Part shown: one piece after another, positions 16,916-24,415 of the stretch
Layout of the letters: each line of letters starts with the position of its first letter
How positions within the stretch are numbered: the first letter of the stretch is position 1
Assembly (NCBI GenBank): GCA_964495935.1
Contig: CAZBXQ010000005.1
Span: forward strand, 1 to 64,000
Reading direction: 5' to 3'
Length of the DNA stretch: 64,000 bases
Source of the DNA: JAJYSO01 sp964495935
GTDB taxonomy: Bacteria > Bacteroidota > Bacteroidia > Flavobacteriales > Flavobacteriaceae
The notes under the pieces: model-generated
The model's input: only the letters and a program-made list of their open reading frames with translations
Told to the model about the DNA's origin: nothing
Database searches by the model: none
Position numbers and translations under genes: made by a program

Positions 16916-19459
16916 ATGATAAAAGAAACAAAACATTACATTCAGGGTGAATGGAAAGCCGGAAAAGGAGAAGGACGCCCCATTTATGATGCGGTGACAG
17001 GAGAAGTGTATTCAACCGTAAGCACCGAGGGCCTGGATATTCCATCTATTTTGCAATATGGTCGGGAGAAGGGGAAAGCATTACGCAAAATGACTTTTAT
17101 GGAACGAGGAAATATGCTGAAGAAACTGGCCTTTCATCTGTTGCGTAAAAAGTATGATTTTTATGAGGAGAGCTACCACAGCGGCACGACCAAAGCCGAT
17201 GCCTGGTTTGATATTGATGGCGGGATTGGGAACCTGTTTGCCAATGCCTCGTTACGTAAGGAATTTCCTAATCAGCCGTATGATGTAGAAGGCTATCCGG
17301 TGGATCTTTCGCGAGGCGGTAAATTTATGGGGCACCATATTTTGGTTCCCAAGCAAGGGGTAGCCGTGCATATCAATGCGTTTAACTTTCCGGTTTGGGG
17401 AATGCTCGAAAAATGTGCTCCTACCTGGATGGCCGGAATGCCGGCAGTAGTAAAACCGGCAACCGATACCAGTTATGTAACCGAAGCCGTGGTCAAAGAG
17501 ATTATTGCTTCCGGGATTCTTCCCGAAGGGGCACTGCAATTGATTAGCGGGTCGGCTCATACGATTCTGGATACCGTGCAGTCACAGGATGTGGTCACGT
17601 TTACCGGTTCGGCCGATACGGGGAGAAAATTAAAGGTAAATCCGCAGGTGATTCAGGAGTCCGTGCCTTTTAATATGGAGGCAGACTCCTTAAATGCTAC
17701 GATTTTAGGGGAGGACGCCAAGCCCGGAACGCCGGAATTTGATTTGTTTGTCCGGGAAATTAGAAGAGAAATGACTTCCAAATGCGGCCAAAAATGTACG
17801 GCCATTCGCCGGATTATCGTTCCGGAAAGCCTGATTGAAGACGTTCAGATCGCAGTCGGTAAAACCCTGGATAAAGTAGTGGTGGGAAATCCGCGGCTAA
17901 AGGAAGTGCGGATGGGCTCTCTGGTGAGCCGTAAGCAATTAGAAGAGGTTCGTAATCGGATTAAAGAAATATCCAAAACTGCGGAATTAGTATATGGGGA
18001 TTTGGAAAAGGTGGATCTGGTTGATGCCGATTCGGAAAAGGGAGCATTTATCAGTCCCATTCTGATGCGAGAAAATGATCCTTTGCATAACCCGACGGTA
18101 CATGAAACCGAAGCTTTTGGGCCGGTGAGTACGATTATGCCCTATAAAGATTTGGAGGAAGCGGTGGAAATTTCACGATTGGGGAAAGGCTCTCTGGTGA
18201 GTTCTATCTTTACTAATGATGACAAGATCGCACGGGAATATACGATCAATGCGGCGACGCATCACGGTCGGATTCTCTGTGTCAATCGGGAGAGTGCCAA
18301 ACAAAGTACCGGCCACGGTTCTCCGCTGCCTACATTGATTCACGGCGGTCCGGGGCGAGCCGGAGGAGGCGAGGAAATGGGAGGATTGCGGGGTATCCGT
18401 CATTTTATGCAGCGTTGTGCCGTTCAGGGTTCGCCCTCTACGGTGACCGAAATCACCGGGATTTATCAGCCCCATGCAGATTATAAAGAAACTGAGAAGC
18501 ATCCTTTTGCGTATTATTGGGAGGATATTCAACCCGGTATGTCTTTGAAAACCCATAGCCGTACCATTCGGGACGCTGATATCATAGATTTTGCCAATCT
18601 GACCTGGGATCATTTCTATGCCCATACCGATGAAACCGCATTGGAAGGAACTATTTTTGAACATCGAACCGCCCACGGATATTTTATCGTTTCCCTGGCG
18701 GCGGGACTGTTTGTCTATCCCAATAAGGGGCCCGTTGCAGCCAATTACGGACTGGAGGATATTAGGTTTATCCGTCCGCTTTATGACGGAGATACCGTGC
18801 ACGTTCGTCTCACTTGTAAGCAAAAGATAGACCGCGATCAGAAAGGAAAAGTCCTGCCCAGCGGAATCGTAAAATGGTATGTGGAGGTCTTTGACACCAA
18901 CGTAACCGACGGGAATATCCCGGATGATGAATTGGGAGACAAAGAGGCTTTGGTTGCTGTAGCCACCATCCTGACGATGGTGCAGAAAAAACAAACTGTT
19001 TTTGTGGAAATGACAGAGGAGAATATGGATCGGGCGTTGGCAAAGTTGACTCCCGAAACCAAACCGAAATGGGGATCGATGACAGCCCAGGAAATGATCG
19101 AGCATTTGGAGCTGTTGTATCACCGTTCCATCAGTGAAGACGTTCAGCAAGAGGAAGTGGCTACTCCTGAGAAGTATCTGGAGGATACCCAAGCTTTTTT
19201 ATGGAATTACAAACCTATTCCTAAGAATTTTAAACTGCCGATTTATAAGGATAACAAGCTGCCGGAATTGAAGTACAAGGATTTGCAAACGGCAATTGAA
19301 AAAATGAAGGAAGCCCGTAAAGCGCATTACGATTATTTCAAAAAACATCCGGACGCCACGCGTCGCCATATTATCTACGGAGACCTGACAAAGTTTGAAT
19401 GGAAGCTCTTAGACCGCAAGCACCTGAATCATCATTTTTCACAGTTTGGGATTTTATAA
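16916..19459 (+). CDS. paaZ: PaaZ (oxepin-CoA hydrolase/aldehyde dehydrogenase) with extra DinB-like domain
   Basis: PaaZ opens the oxepin-CoA ring and oxidises the resulting aldehyde. Residues 1-520 form the aldehyde dehydrogenase, with FTGSADTGRKL and the catalytic Cys in MTSKCGQKCTAIRR. Residues about 530-690 form the MaoC-like hydratase (DADIIDFANLTWDHFYAHTD and HRTAHGYFIVSLAAGLF). About 155 further residues resemble a DUF1569/DinB domain (PKWGSMTAQEMIEHLELLYH and LLDRKHLNHHFSQFGIL). E. coli PaaZ ends at 681 aa, so the 847-aa length reflects a fusion. The last codons form one arm of a perfect palindrome. Confidence 0.93.
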   Translation: MIKETKHYIQGEWKAGKGEGRPIYDAVTGEVYSTVSTEGLDIPSILQYGREKGKALRKMTFMERGNMLKKLAFHLLRKKYDFYEESYHSGTTKADAWFDIDGGIGNLFANASLRKEFPNQPYDVEGYPVDLSRGGKFMGHHILVPKQGVAVHINAFNFPVWGMLEKCAPTWMAGMPAVVKPATDTSYVTEAVVKEIIASGILPEGALQLISGSAHTILDTVQSQDVVTFTGSADTGRKLKVNPQVIQESVPFNMEADSLNATILGEDAKPGTPEFDLFVREIRREMTSKCGQKCTAIRRIIVPESLIEDVQIAVGKTLDKVVVGNPRLKEVRMGSLVSRKQLEEVRNRIKEISKTAELVYGDLEKVDLVDADSEKGAFISPILMRENDPLHNPTVHETEAFGPVSTIMPYKDLEEAVEISRLGKGSLVSSIFTNDDKIAREYTINAATHHGRILCVNRESAKQSTGHGSPLPTLIHGGPGRAGGGEEMGGLRGIRHFMQRCAVQGSPSTVTEITGIYQPHADYKETEKHPFAYYWEDIQPGMSLKTHSRTIRDADIIDFANLTWDHFYAHTDETALEGTIFEHRTAHGYFIVSLAAGLFVYPNKGPVAANYGLEDIRFIRPLYDGDTVHVRLTCKQKIDRDQKGKVLPSGIVKWYVEVFDTNVTDGNIPDDELGDKEALVAVATILTMVQKKQTVFVEMTEENMDRALAKLTPETKPKWGSMTAQEMIEHLELLYHRSISEDVQQEEVATPEKYLEDTQAFLWNYKPIPKNFKLPIYKDNKLPELKYKDLQTAIEKMKEARKAHYDYFKKHPDATRRHIIYGDLTKFEWKLLDRKHLNHHFSQFGIL

Positions 19460-19479
19460 AATCCCAAACTGTGAAAAAT
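19434..19479. terminator. 46-bp perfect palindrome overlapping the end of paaZ
   Basis: Two 22-bp arms pair perfectly around a central AT. The inner part reads CACAGTTTGGGATTTT and its complement. The left arm encodes the last PaaZ residues (FSQFGIL) and the stop codon lies at the centre. A run of T on neither side is long, so it may be an attenuator or processing hairpin rather than a strong terminator. Confidence 0.6.
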
Positions 19480-19497
19480 TACCGCGAAGGCGGTAAT
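19478..19497. repeat. hairpin left of the GIY-YIG gene
   Basis: ATTACCGC-GAAG-GCGGTAAT is a perfect 8-bp stem. It has the same build as the hairpin to the right of the GIY-YIG gene at 19853 (TT, A or C, CCGC, four bases, then the complement). The two hairpins frame the gene as a unit. Confidence 0.7.
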
Positions 19498-19551
19498 CTA
19501 TGGAGAACAATAGGCATGTCTTAGGCACTGGTTATAGCGTATAGAACGATA

Positions 19552-19842
19552 ATGAAATATTTTTTATATATCATTACCAATAAAAATAATACCGTTTTAT
19601 ATATTGGAATTACCAATAATCTAAAAAGACGGATGTACCAACATAAAAATAAGGTGCATCCTAATACTTTATCTGCGCGTTACAATCTTTATAAATTGAT
19701 TTATTATGAACTATTTGACTCCAAAGCAGAAGCTCTAAAACGTGAACGGCAAATGAAGAAGTGGAATCGGCAGTGGAAAATTAATTTAATTGAAAAAGAG
19801 AATCCGAAGTGGTTGGATTTAATACAAGAAAATAAAGTATAA
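19552..19842 (+). CDS. small GIY-YIG nuclease-domain protein
   Basis: A 96-aa single-domain protein. KYFLYIITNKNNTVLYIGIT contains the paired YII and YIG strands of the GIY-YIG fold, followed by NLKRRMYQHK with the conserved Arg, and the Glu in KLIYYELFDSKAEALKRERQ. It resembles the UvrC/YhbQ-type stand-alone domains abundant in Bacteroidota. DNA cleavage activity is plausible but not shown. It sits between paaZ and the second hydratase gene, framed by two hairpins, and looks like a passenger. Confidence 0.85.
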   Translation: MKYFLYIITNKNNTVLYIGITNNLKRRMYQHKNKVHPNTLSARYNLYKLIYYELFDSKAEALKRERQMKKWNRQWKINLIEKENPKWLDLIQENKV

Positions 19843-19852
19843 CCTTAAAAGA

Positions 19853-19870
19853 TTCCCGCATGCGCGGGAA
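19853..19870. repeat. hairpin right of the GIY-YIG gene
   Basis: TTCCCGC-ATGC-GCGGGAA is a perfect 7-bp stem that ends 6 bp before the next start codon. It is the counterpart of the hairpin at 19478. Confidence 0.7.
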
Positions 19871-19876
19871 ATAAAT

Positions 19877-20638
19877 ATGAACACCGAACAATCATACGTC
19901 AAAAAAAACACCCAAAACGGTATCGCTACCGTAGAATTTTACACCCCTCATCACAACTCCCTGCCGGGACCGATTTTGGCGGAACTGGCCGAAACGATCA
20001 CCGCGCTGGGGGAGGATGAAAGCGTAAAGGTAATTATTCTTAAAAGTGGCGGAAACCGGACCTTTTGTGCCGGGGCCAACTTTCAGGAATTGATTTCCAT
20101 TGAAAATAAAGAGCAGGGTGAACAATTCTTTATGGGGTTTGCCCATGTAATCAATGCCATGCGCAAGTGCCCCAAATTTATCATCGGCCGCGTTCAAGGT
20201 AAGGCCGTTGGGGGAGGAGTCGGTTTAGCCGCCTCAACCGATTATTGTCTGGCTACCAAATTTGCGGCCATCAAACTCAGCGAATTGAATTTGGGAATTG
20301 GTCCCTTTACGGTCGGCCCGGCCGTTCAACGTAAGATCGGAGTCAGTGCCTTTGCCCAGATGTCCATCAACTGCAATGGTTTCTACGATCCCGATTGGGC
20401 AAAGGAAAAAGGCTTCTATGCCGATGTCTTGGAAACCGCTGAAGACCTCGATAAAGCTGTTCAGGAGTTAGCCGAAGAATTGACTACTTTCAATCCCGAT
20501 GCCATGGCCGAGATGAAAAAGATCTATTGGGAAGGTACGGAAAACTGGGATGATCTGCTTCACGAAAGAGCCCTGATCAGCGGCCGATTGGTGTTGTCGG
20601 AATTTACGAAGGAGAAGTTGGAGAAGTATCGGGAGTAG
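19877..20638 (+). CDS. enoyl-CoA hydratase/isomerase, probable PaaF
   Basis: A crotonase-fold protein of 253 aa. FCAGANFQELIS and GKAVGGGVGLAASTDYCLAT form the oxyanion hole, and LSELNLGIGPFTVGP keeps the second catalytic Glu. The first catalytic Glu of classic hydratases (GGGCELA) is Gly here (GGGVGLA), as in 3-methylglutaconyl-CoA-hydratase-like enzymes. In this cluster the missing step is hydration of 2,3-dehydroadipyl-CoA, so PaaF is the likely role, but the active-site change leaves doubt. Confidence 0.8.
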   Translation: MNTEQSYVKKNTQNGIATVEFYTPHHNSLPGPILAELAETITALGEDESVKVIILKSGGNRTFCAGANFQELISIENKEQGEQFFMGFAHVINAMRKCPKFIIGRVQGKAVGGGVGLAASTDYCLATKFAAIKLSELNLGIGPFTVGPAVQRKIGVSAFAQMSINCNGFYDPDWAKEKGFYADVLETAEDLDKAVQELAEELTTFNPDAMAEMKKIYWEGTENWDDLLHERALISGRLVLSEFTKEKLEKYRE

Positions 20639-21121
20639 GTAGTAGGAGATAGGTGGTAGGGATTAGACAGATAGACGGATAACAGCATGGAAATGAAAAG
20701 ATCAAAATATCACTTTAAGTTTGAAGATTTATTGATCTATCAGAAGGCCATGGTATTTGGTGAAGATGTCAACGAATTGACTCAAACCTTTCCATCTGCC
20801 GAGAGATTCAACCTGATTTCTCAGTACAATAGGGCTGCAGATTCCATCGCTTTAAATATCGCCGAAGGGGCATCGGGAACTGATAAACAATTTTTGCATT
20901 ACCTTAGTAATGCTTATCGAAGTTTACATGAATGCGTAGCTTGTAACGCTAAAGCTTTACGAAGAGAATATATCACTTTTCAACAAAGTGAAAAATATAG
21001 GAAACAAATGGTTGAGCTGGCGAAGATGATTTCTTCTTTACGTCGAACAATCGCCAAAAGAATAAGTACATAGTTTTTATTTTTATTGACGCCTACAGCC
21101 TAATACCTAACACCTAAATCC
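20635..21121. mobile_element. guest unit D: four-helix gene bracketed by inverted 7-bp-period arrays
   Basis: The left array has TAGG four times with an exact 7-bp period (20636 to 20660, starting in the stop codon of the preceding gene). The right array has CCTA four times every 7 bp (21092 to 21116). The arrays are inverse to each other, and the unit fills the gap to paaY. Confidence 0.65.
20687..21073 (+). CDS. four-helix-bundle protein, S23/IVS type (unit D)
   Basis: An intact 128-aa protein of the KFEDLLIYQKAMVFGEDVNEL subfamily, of which the part KFEDLLIYQKAMVFGEDV shows the family start. It continues with YNRAADSIALNIAEGASG and LSNAYRSLHECVACNAKALR, then a helix in VELAKMISSLRR. It is the full-length counterpart of the broken gene in unit C and differs from the A/B subfamily. 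No enzyme motif is present. An alternative start is the second Met, two codons downstream. Confidence 0.82.
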   Translation: MEMKRSKYHFKFEDLLIYQKAMVFGEDVNELTQTFPSAERFNLISQYNRAADSIALNIAEGASGTDKQFLHYLSNAYRSLHECVACNAKALRREYITFQQSEKYRKQMVELAKMISSLRRTIAKRIST

Positions 21122-21721
21122 ATGATTTACAAATTCAACAACTTCATCCCCGTCGTGCATAAGTCCAGTTTTGTGCACCCTTTGGCAGCAGTGACGGGGA
21201 ATGTGATTATCGGGAAAGACTGTTACATTGGCCCGGGGGCGGCAATTCGGGGGGATTGGGGGGAGATTATCTTAAAAGATGGCGTCAACGTACAGGAAAA
21301 TTGTACAATTCATGTTTTTCCCGGGAAAAGTGTGACCCTTGAGGAAAGTGCTCACATCGGGCATGGGGCGATTATCCATGGCGGTCATATCGGTGAGAAC
21401 TGTATGGTGGGGATGAATGCCGTGGTGATGGACGATACTGATATCGGCAAGGAGTCGATCATCGGGGCGATGGCCTTTGTAAAGGCCGAAACCAGAATCC
21501 CGCCGCGGAGTTTGGTCGTGGGTAGCCCGGCAAAAGTCATTCGCCAAGTGCCGGATGAAATGATTGCCTGGAAAACAGCCGGAACCCGATTATACCAGCG
21601 TTTACCGGCAGATTGCCACGAAAGTCTTGAGGCTGTTGAGCCGTTGCGGGAAGTCCCCAAGAACCGCCCTAAACAAGAGGATTTTTATAAGACTTTAGAA
21701 GATTTCAGGAAAGAAAAATAG
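21122..21721 (+). CDS. paaY: PaaY-type gamma-carbonic-anhydrase-like protein
   Basis: A left-handed beta-helix protein of 199 aa built from hexapeptide repeats (AVTGNVIIGKDCYIGPGAAIRGDWGEI in part: VIIGKDCYIGPGAAIRGDWG). The metal His pattern is kept in HIGHGAIIHGGHIG. PaaY in other bacteria acts as a thioesterase or accessory protein for the paa pathway. The C-terminal helix is rich in charged residues. The ATG follows the right array of unit D by one base, so that array forms its leader. Confidence 0.85.
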   Translation: MIYKFNNFIPVVHKSSFVHPLAAVTGNVIIGKDCYIGPGAAIRGDWGEIILKDGVNVQENCTIHVFPGKSVTLEESAHIGHGAIIHGGHIGENCMVGMNAVVMDDTDIGKESIIGAMAFVKAETRIPPRSLVVGSPAKVIRQVPDEMIAWKTAGTRLYQRLPADCHESLEAVEPLREVPKNRPKQEDFYKTLEDFRKEK

Positions 21722-21760
21722 ATCTAAATAGTTATATTCGTTTACAGCTGAAATAATATA

Positions 21761-22000
21761 ATGATGAGCCTTGATAAGATTAATTGCGATAAATTGGAAA
21801 TCATTCACTGGATAAGTGAATTGCAGGATAAAGATGTAATAGGTGAATTGAAAGCTCTGATGAAAGCAAAACCGAACCCCAAATTGACACAGAAGGAAAA
21901 AAAGGCTATTGATGATGGCCTGGAGTCCATGAAGGAAGGGACAGAGTCGTATGAACTTATTTTGAAGGAAACAAAAGAGAAATTCCCTCATTTATTTTAG
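21761..22000 (+). CDS. probable antitoxin of a ParE/RelE-type pair
   Basis: A charged, mostly helical 79-aa protein (KLTQKEKKAIDDGLESMKEG) ending six bases before the toxin-like gene. Antitoxins of this kind bind the toxin with a helical C-terminus. I see no clear DNA-binding motif, although the N-terminal region is suited to one. The assignment rests largely on the neighbouring toxin. Confidence 0.65.
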   Translation: MMSLDKINCDKLEIIHWISELQDKDVIGELKALMKAKPNPKLTQKEKKAIDDGLESMKEGTESYELILKETKEKFPHLF

Positions 22001-22006
22001 GTAAAA

Positions 22007-22300
22007 ATGCGGCGTATAGTATGGGCCAATAGAGCAAAATTGGATTATTGGGATAATATTTCTTATCTGCAGAAGGAGTGGACTGAAAAGGAGGTGAAGT
22101 TCTTTATTTCGGAAGTGGATAGTATAATGGAACTGCTTCAAGTTGACACTGTTGAATTTCAATCCACGGGTTATAAGAATACTTTTCGTGTTCCTGTAGT
22201 AACTCAAATTGTACTCTTTTACTTTGTGGATTCAAATAATGTGGTGAACATCTTGAGATTTTTTAATGCGAATCGGGACCCGGGGAAATTGGTCCTATAA
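22007..22300 (+). CDS. ParE/RelE-superfamily toxin
   Basis: A 97-aa protein with the pattern of this fold: VWANRAKLDYWDNISYLQKEW in the first helices (shown in part), a stretch ending NTFRVPVVTQIVLFYFVD, then VVNILRFFNANRDPGKL. RFFNANRDP is a typical C-terminal element of ParE-like toxins. ParE acts on gyrase and RelE on the ribosome; I cannot tell which applies. It sits inside the catabolic cluster, which suggests a passenger pair that helps to fix the region. Confidence 0.8.
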   Translation: MRRIVWANRAKLDYWDNISYLQKEWTEKEVKFFISEVDSIMELLQVDTVEFQSTGYKNTFRVPVVTQIVLFYFVDSNNVVNILRFFNANRDPGKLVL

Positions 22301-22357
22301 AGCCTTTTATAGGCCGATTAACTGTGCTGAATCGGGCTTAAAAATAAATTAAACTTT

Positions 22358-23704
22358 ATGAGTGAATCCTTAATTGAAATTATTCTTCCAAAATTAGGAG
22401 AAAGTATCACCGAAGCCACCGTTTTGGACTGGCAGGTAAAAGTCGGGGATTGGGTGGAGGAAGGCGATACCCTTCTTGAAGTGGGTACCGATAAGGTCAA
22501 TTCTGAAATCGTAGCCCCGGCAAGCGGCGTGATCACCGAGATCGTTACAGAATCCGATGAGGTGGTAAAAGTGGGGGCGATTTTGGGGAGGATCGATAGT
22601 TCGGTAGCCGCGCCGAAAGGGCAAAAAGAGGAGAGGCCGATTAAAGAAGATTCTGCAAAGAAAAAGGAGAACAAAAAACCGGTCCCCACGAAGCCCCGGG
22701 CTTCAACTCGACCCTCAGCAGAATACGAAGTTCAATCGTCGGTTTTGCCGGGTCGCAATGACAACCGGTTTTATTCGCCCTTGGTAGAAAAGATTGCACG
22801 GGAACATCATATCAGTTATGAAGAATTGGCTCGGATCCCTTCCACCGGAAATGACAACCGACTTCGAAAAAGTGATATTTTTAAATATTTGGAAGAAGGC
22901 CGGCCGGCACAGTTTATCCAGTCTGCACCGGTGCAGCAAGGAGGTAATTTTCAAATTCCCGACTTACAATTTGACAAGGGGAAAGGGAAGATTATTGAAA
23001 TGGATCGCATGCGGCAGATGATTGCCGATCATATGGTTTTTTCCAAGCATATCTCTCCGCACGTGACGGCTTATGTAGAGGCTGATATGACGAATATGGT
23101 CGAGTGGCGAAATGCCCGGAAAGCCGATTTCCAAAAGAAACACCATCAAAAACTGACGTTTACGCCGCTTTTTATTCAGGCGGTCAGTCGGGCAATTCAA
23201 GACTTTCCACGGATGAATTCTTCCTTAGACGGAAAAAACATCATTGAAAAAGAAGAGATTAATATCGGAATGGCAACGGCTTTACCGAATGGAAATCTGA
23301 TTGTTCCGGTAGTGAAGCATACCGACAAGAAAGCACTGGTCGAACTGGCAGAAGAGGTCAATACCCTAGCCGAAAAAGCCCGAAATAACAAGTTGGCGGC
23401 CGATGATACCCGAGGCGGAACATTTACGATCTCCAATGTGGGGACCTTCGGGAGTCTGATGGGAACCCCGATTATCAATCAGCCGGAAGCCGCAATCCTG
23501 GCCACGGGAATTATCAAAAAACGGGCTGAAGTAATGGAATATGAAAAAGGTGATGAGATAGAAATCCGGCAGATGATGTATTTATCGTTGTCCTTTGACC
23601 ACCGTCTGATTGACGGCTATCTGGCCGGAAGTTTTTTGAGGCGGATTGCCGATTATTTTGAAGGAAAAAATATGGAATGGGGAGAGGAAATCTCAAGTAA
23701 GTAA
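22358..23704 (+). CDS. 2-oxoacid dehydrogenase E2 (dihydrolipoamide acyltransferase)
   Basis: The core enzyme of a 2-oxoacid dehydrogenase complex, 448 aa. An N-terminal lipoyl domain (residues 1-80) has the lipoyl Lys in EVGTDKVNSEI. A charged linker follows, then an E3-binding domain (SPLVEKIAREHHISYEELARI) split by a short insert, and the catalytic domain with SFDHRLIDGYLAGSFL (HxxxDG). The partner E1 is encoded 700 bp downstream, with the GxxExxY gene between them. The pair is most like branched-chain 2-oxoacid dehydrogenase. Confidence 0.88.
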   Translation: MSESLIEIILPKLGESITEATVLDWQVKVGDWVEEGDTLLEVGTDKVNSEIVAPASGVITEIVTESDEVVKVGAILGRIDSSVAAPKGQKEERPIKEDSAKKKENKKPVPTKPRASTRPSAEYEVQSSVLPGRNDNRFYSPLVEKIAREHHISYEELARIPSTGNDNRLRKSDIFKYLEEGRPAQFIQSAPVQQGGNFQIPDLQFDKGKGKIIEMDRMRQMIADHMVFSKHISPHVTAYVEADMTNMVEWRNARKADFQKKHHQKLTFTPLFIQAVSRAIQDFPRMNSSLDGKNIIEKEEINIGMATALPNGNLIVPVVKHTDKKALVELAEEVNTLAEKARNNKLAADDTRGGTFTISNVGTFGSLMGTPIINQPEAAILATGIIKKRAEVMEYEKGDEIEIRQMMYLSLSFDHRLIDGYLAGSFLRRIADYFEGKNMEWGEEISSK

Positions 23705-23754
23705 GGTGCACTCCGGGCAGAGTTGAGTGAAGGTTGAGGTGAAAAAAGTATCAC

Positions 23755-23778
23755 GCAAAGTCGCAAAGATGCTAAGCG
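23755..23778. repeat. 8-bp-period array left of the GxxExxY gene
   Basis: Three 8-bp units, GCAAAGTC, GCAAAGAT and GCTAAGCG. They are the inverse of the CTTTGCG units to the right of the gene, as in the four-helix units. Confidence 0.65.
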
Positions 23779-23856
23779 AGATGAAAAGAAGTGAGAACGT
23801 TTAACGTAGTAGGAAAAAATGTAAACAAAGAGATAGAAGTAAAGAAAGATTCAGCT

Positions 23857-24234
23857 ATGGATGAAAATCAGCTTTCAAAAATGATCGTTCATACGGCTTA
23901 TCAGATTCACACCCAGTTGGGACCCGGGCTGTTGGAATCTGTATATGAAGAAATCATGTATTATGAGCTGCGTAAACAAAATATTTTTGTGGAGCGTCAA
24001 AAAGGAATTCCCGTAATCTGGGATCATTTGGAAATGCCATTGGCTTTTCGAGCGGATTTGATTGTTCAGCGAAAAGTGATTATTGAGTTGAAATCTGTCG
24101 AACAAATAGCACCTGTACATCCCAAACAGTTGCTGACTTATTTGAAACTGACCGGATTGAAGTTGGGATTGCTGATTAATTTTAATGAGCCTCTAATCAA
24201 AACCGGAATTACAAGGATTGTTAATAATCTATGA
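23857..24234 (+). CDS. GxxExxY protein (PD-(D/E)XK-like fold)
   Basis: The defining motif is GPGLLESVYEEIMYYELRKQ, where G-x-x-E-x-x-Y occurs as GLLESVY. Later come RADLIVQRKVIIELKSVE, which looks like the D...ExK core of a restriction-like fold, and HPKQLLTYLKLTGLKLGLLINF. A frame extends to a GTG at 23791, but family members begin near MDENQLSKMIVHTAYQIH, so I use 23857 (126 aa). Its function is unknown. It is flanked by inverted arrays and separates E2 from E1. Confidence 0.85.
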   Translation: MDENQLSKMIVHTAYQIHTQLGPGLLESVYEEIMYYELRKQNIFVERQKGIPVIWDHLEMPLAFRADLIVQRKVIIELKSVEQIAPVHPKQLLTYLKLTGLKLGLLINFNEPLIKTGITRIVNNL

Positions 24235-24392
24235 GTCTTTGCGAGAATTATTTTTCAGGGAACAGCTCTTTGTGCCTTCGCGTCTTTGCGAGAGTTTAAT
24301 TTTTCAGGAAATAGCTCTTTGCACCTTCGCGTCTTTGCGGGAGTTTAATTTTTTAGATAATAGCTCTTTCTGCCTTCGCGTCTTTACGAGAG
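24235..24392. repeat. tandem repeat, 47-49 bp unit, right of the GxxExxY gene
   Basis: Three units start at 24235, 24282 and 24331, each with GTCTTTGCG and ending CCTTCGC, plus a partial fourth at 24380. Inside them CTCTTTGT/GCCTTCGC/GTCTTTGC run with an 8-bp period, the inverse of the array at 23755. There is no spacer variation, so this is not a CRISPR. Confidence 0.85.
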
Positions 24393-24415
24393 ATTTGCAT
24401 AAACTTTAAAGAACT

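Noticed and set aside
18173..19192. Antisense ORF of 339 codons opposite paaZ
   Set aside because: The plus strand encodes conserved PaaZ domains here. The antisense product has no motif and is a by-product of codon usage.
24235..24392. Possible CRISPR array
   Set aside because: The 47-49 bp units are repeated over their whole length without unique spacers, and no cas gene is near. It is an ordinary tandem repeat belonging to the GxxExxY flank.
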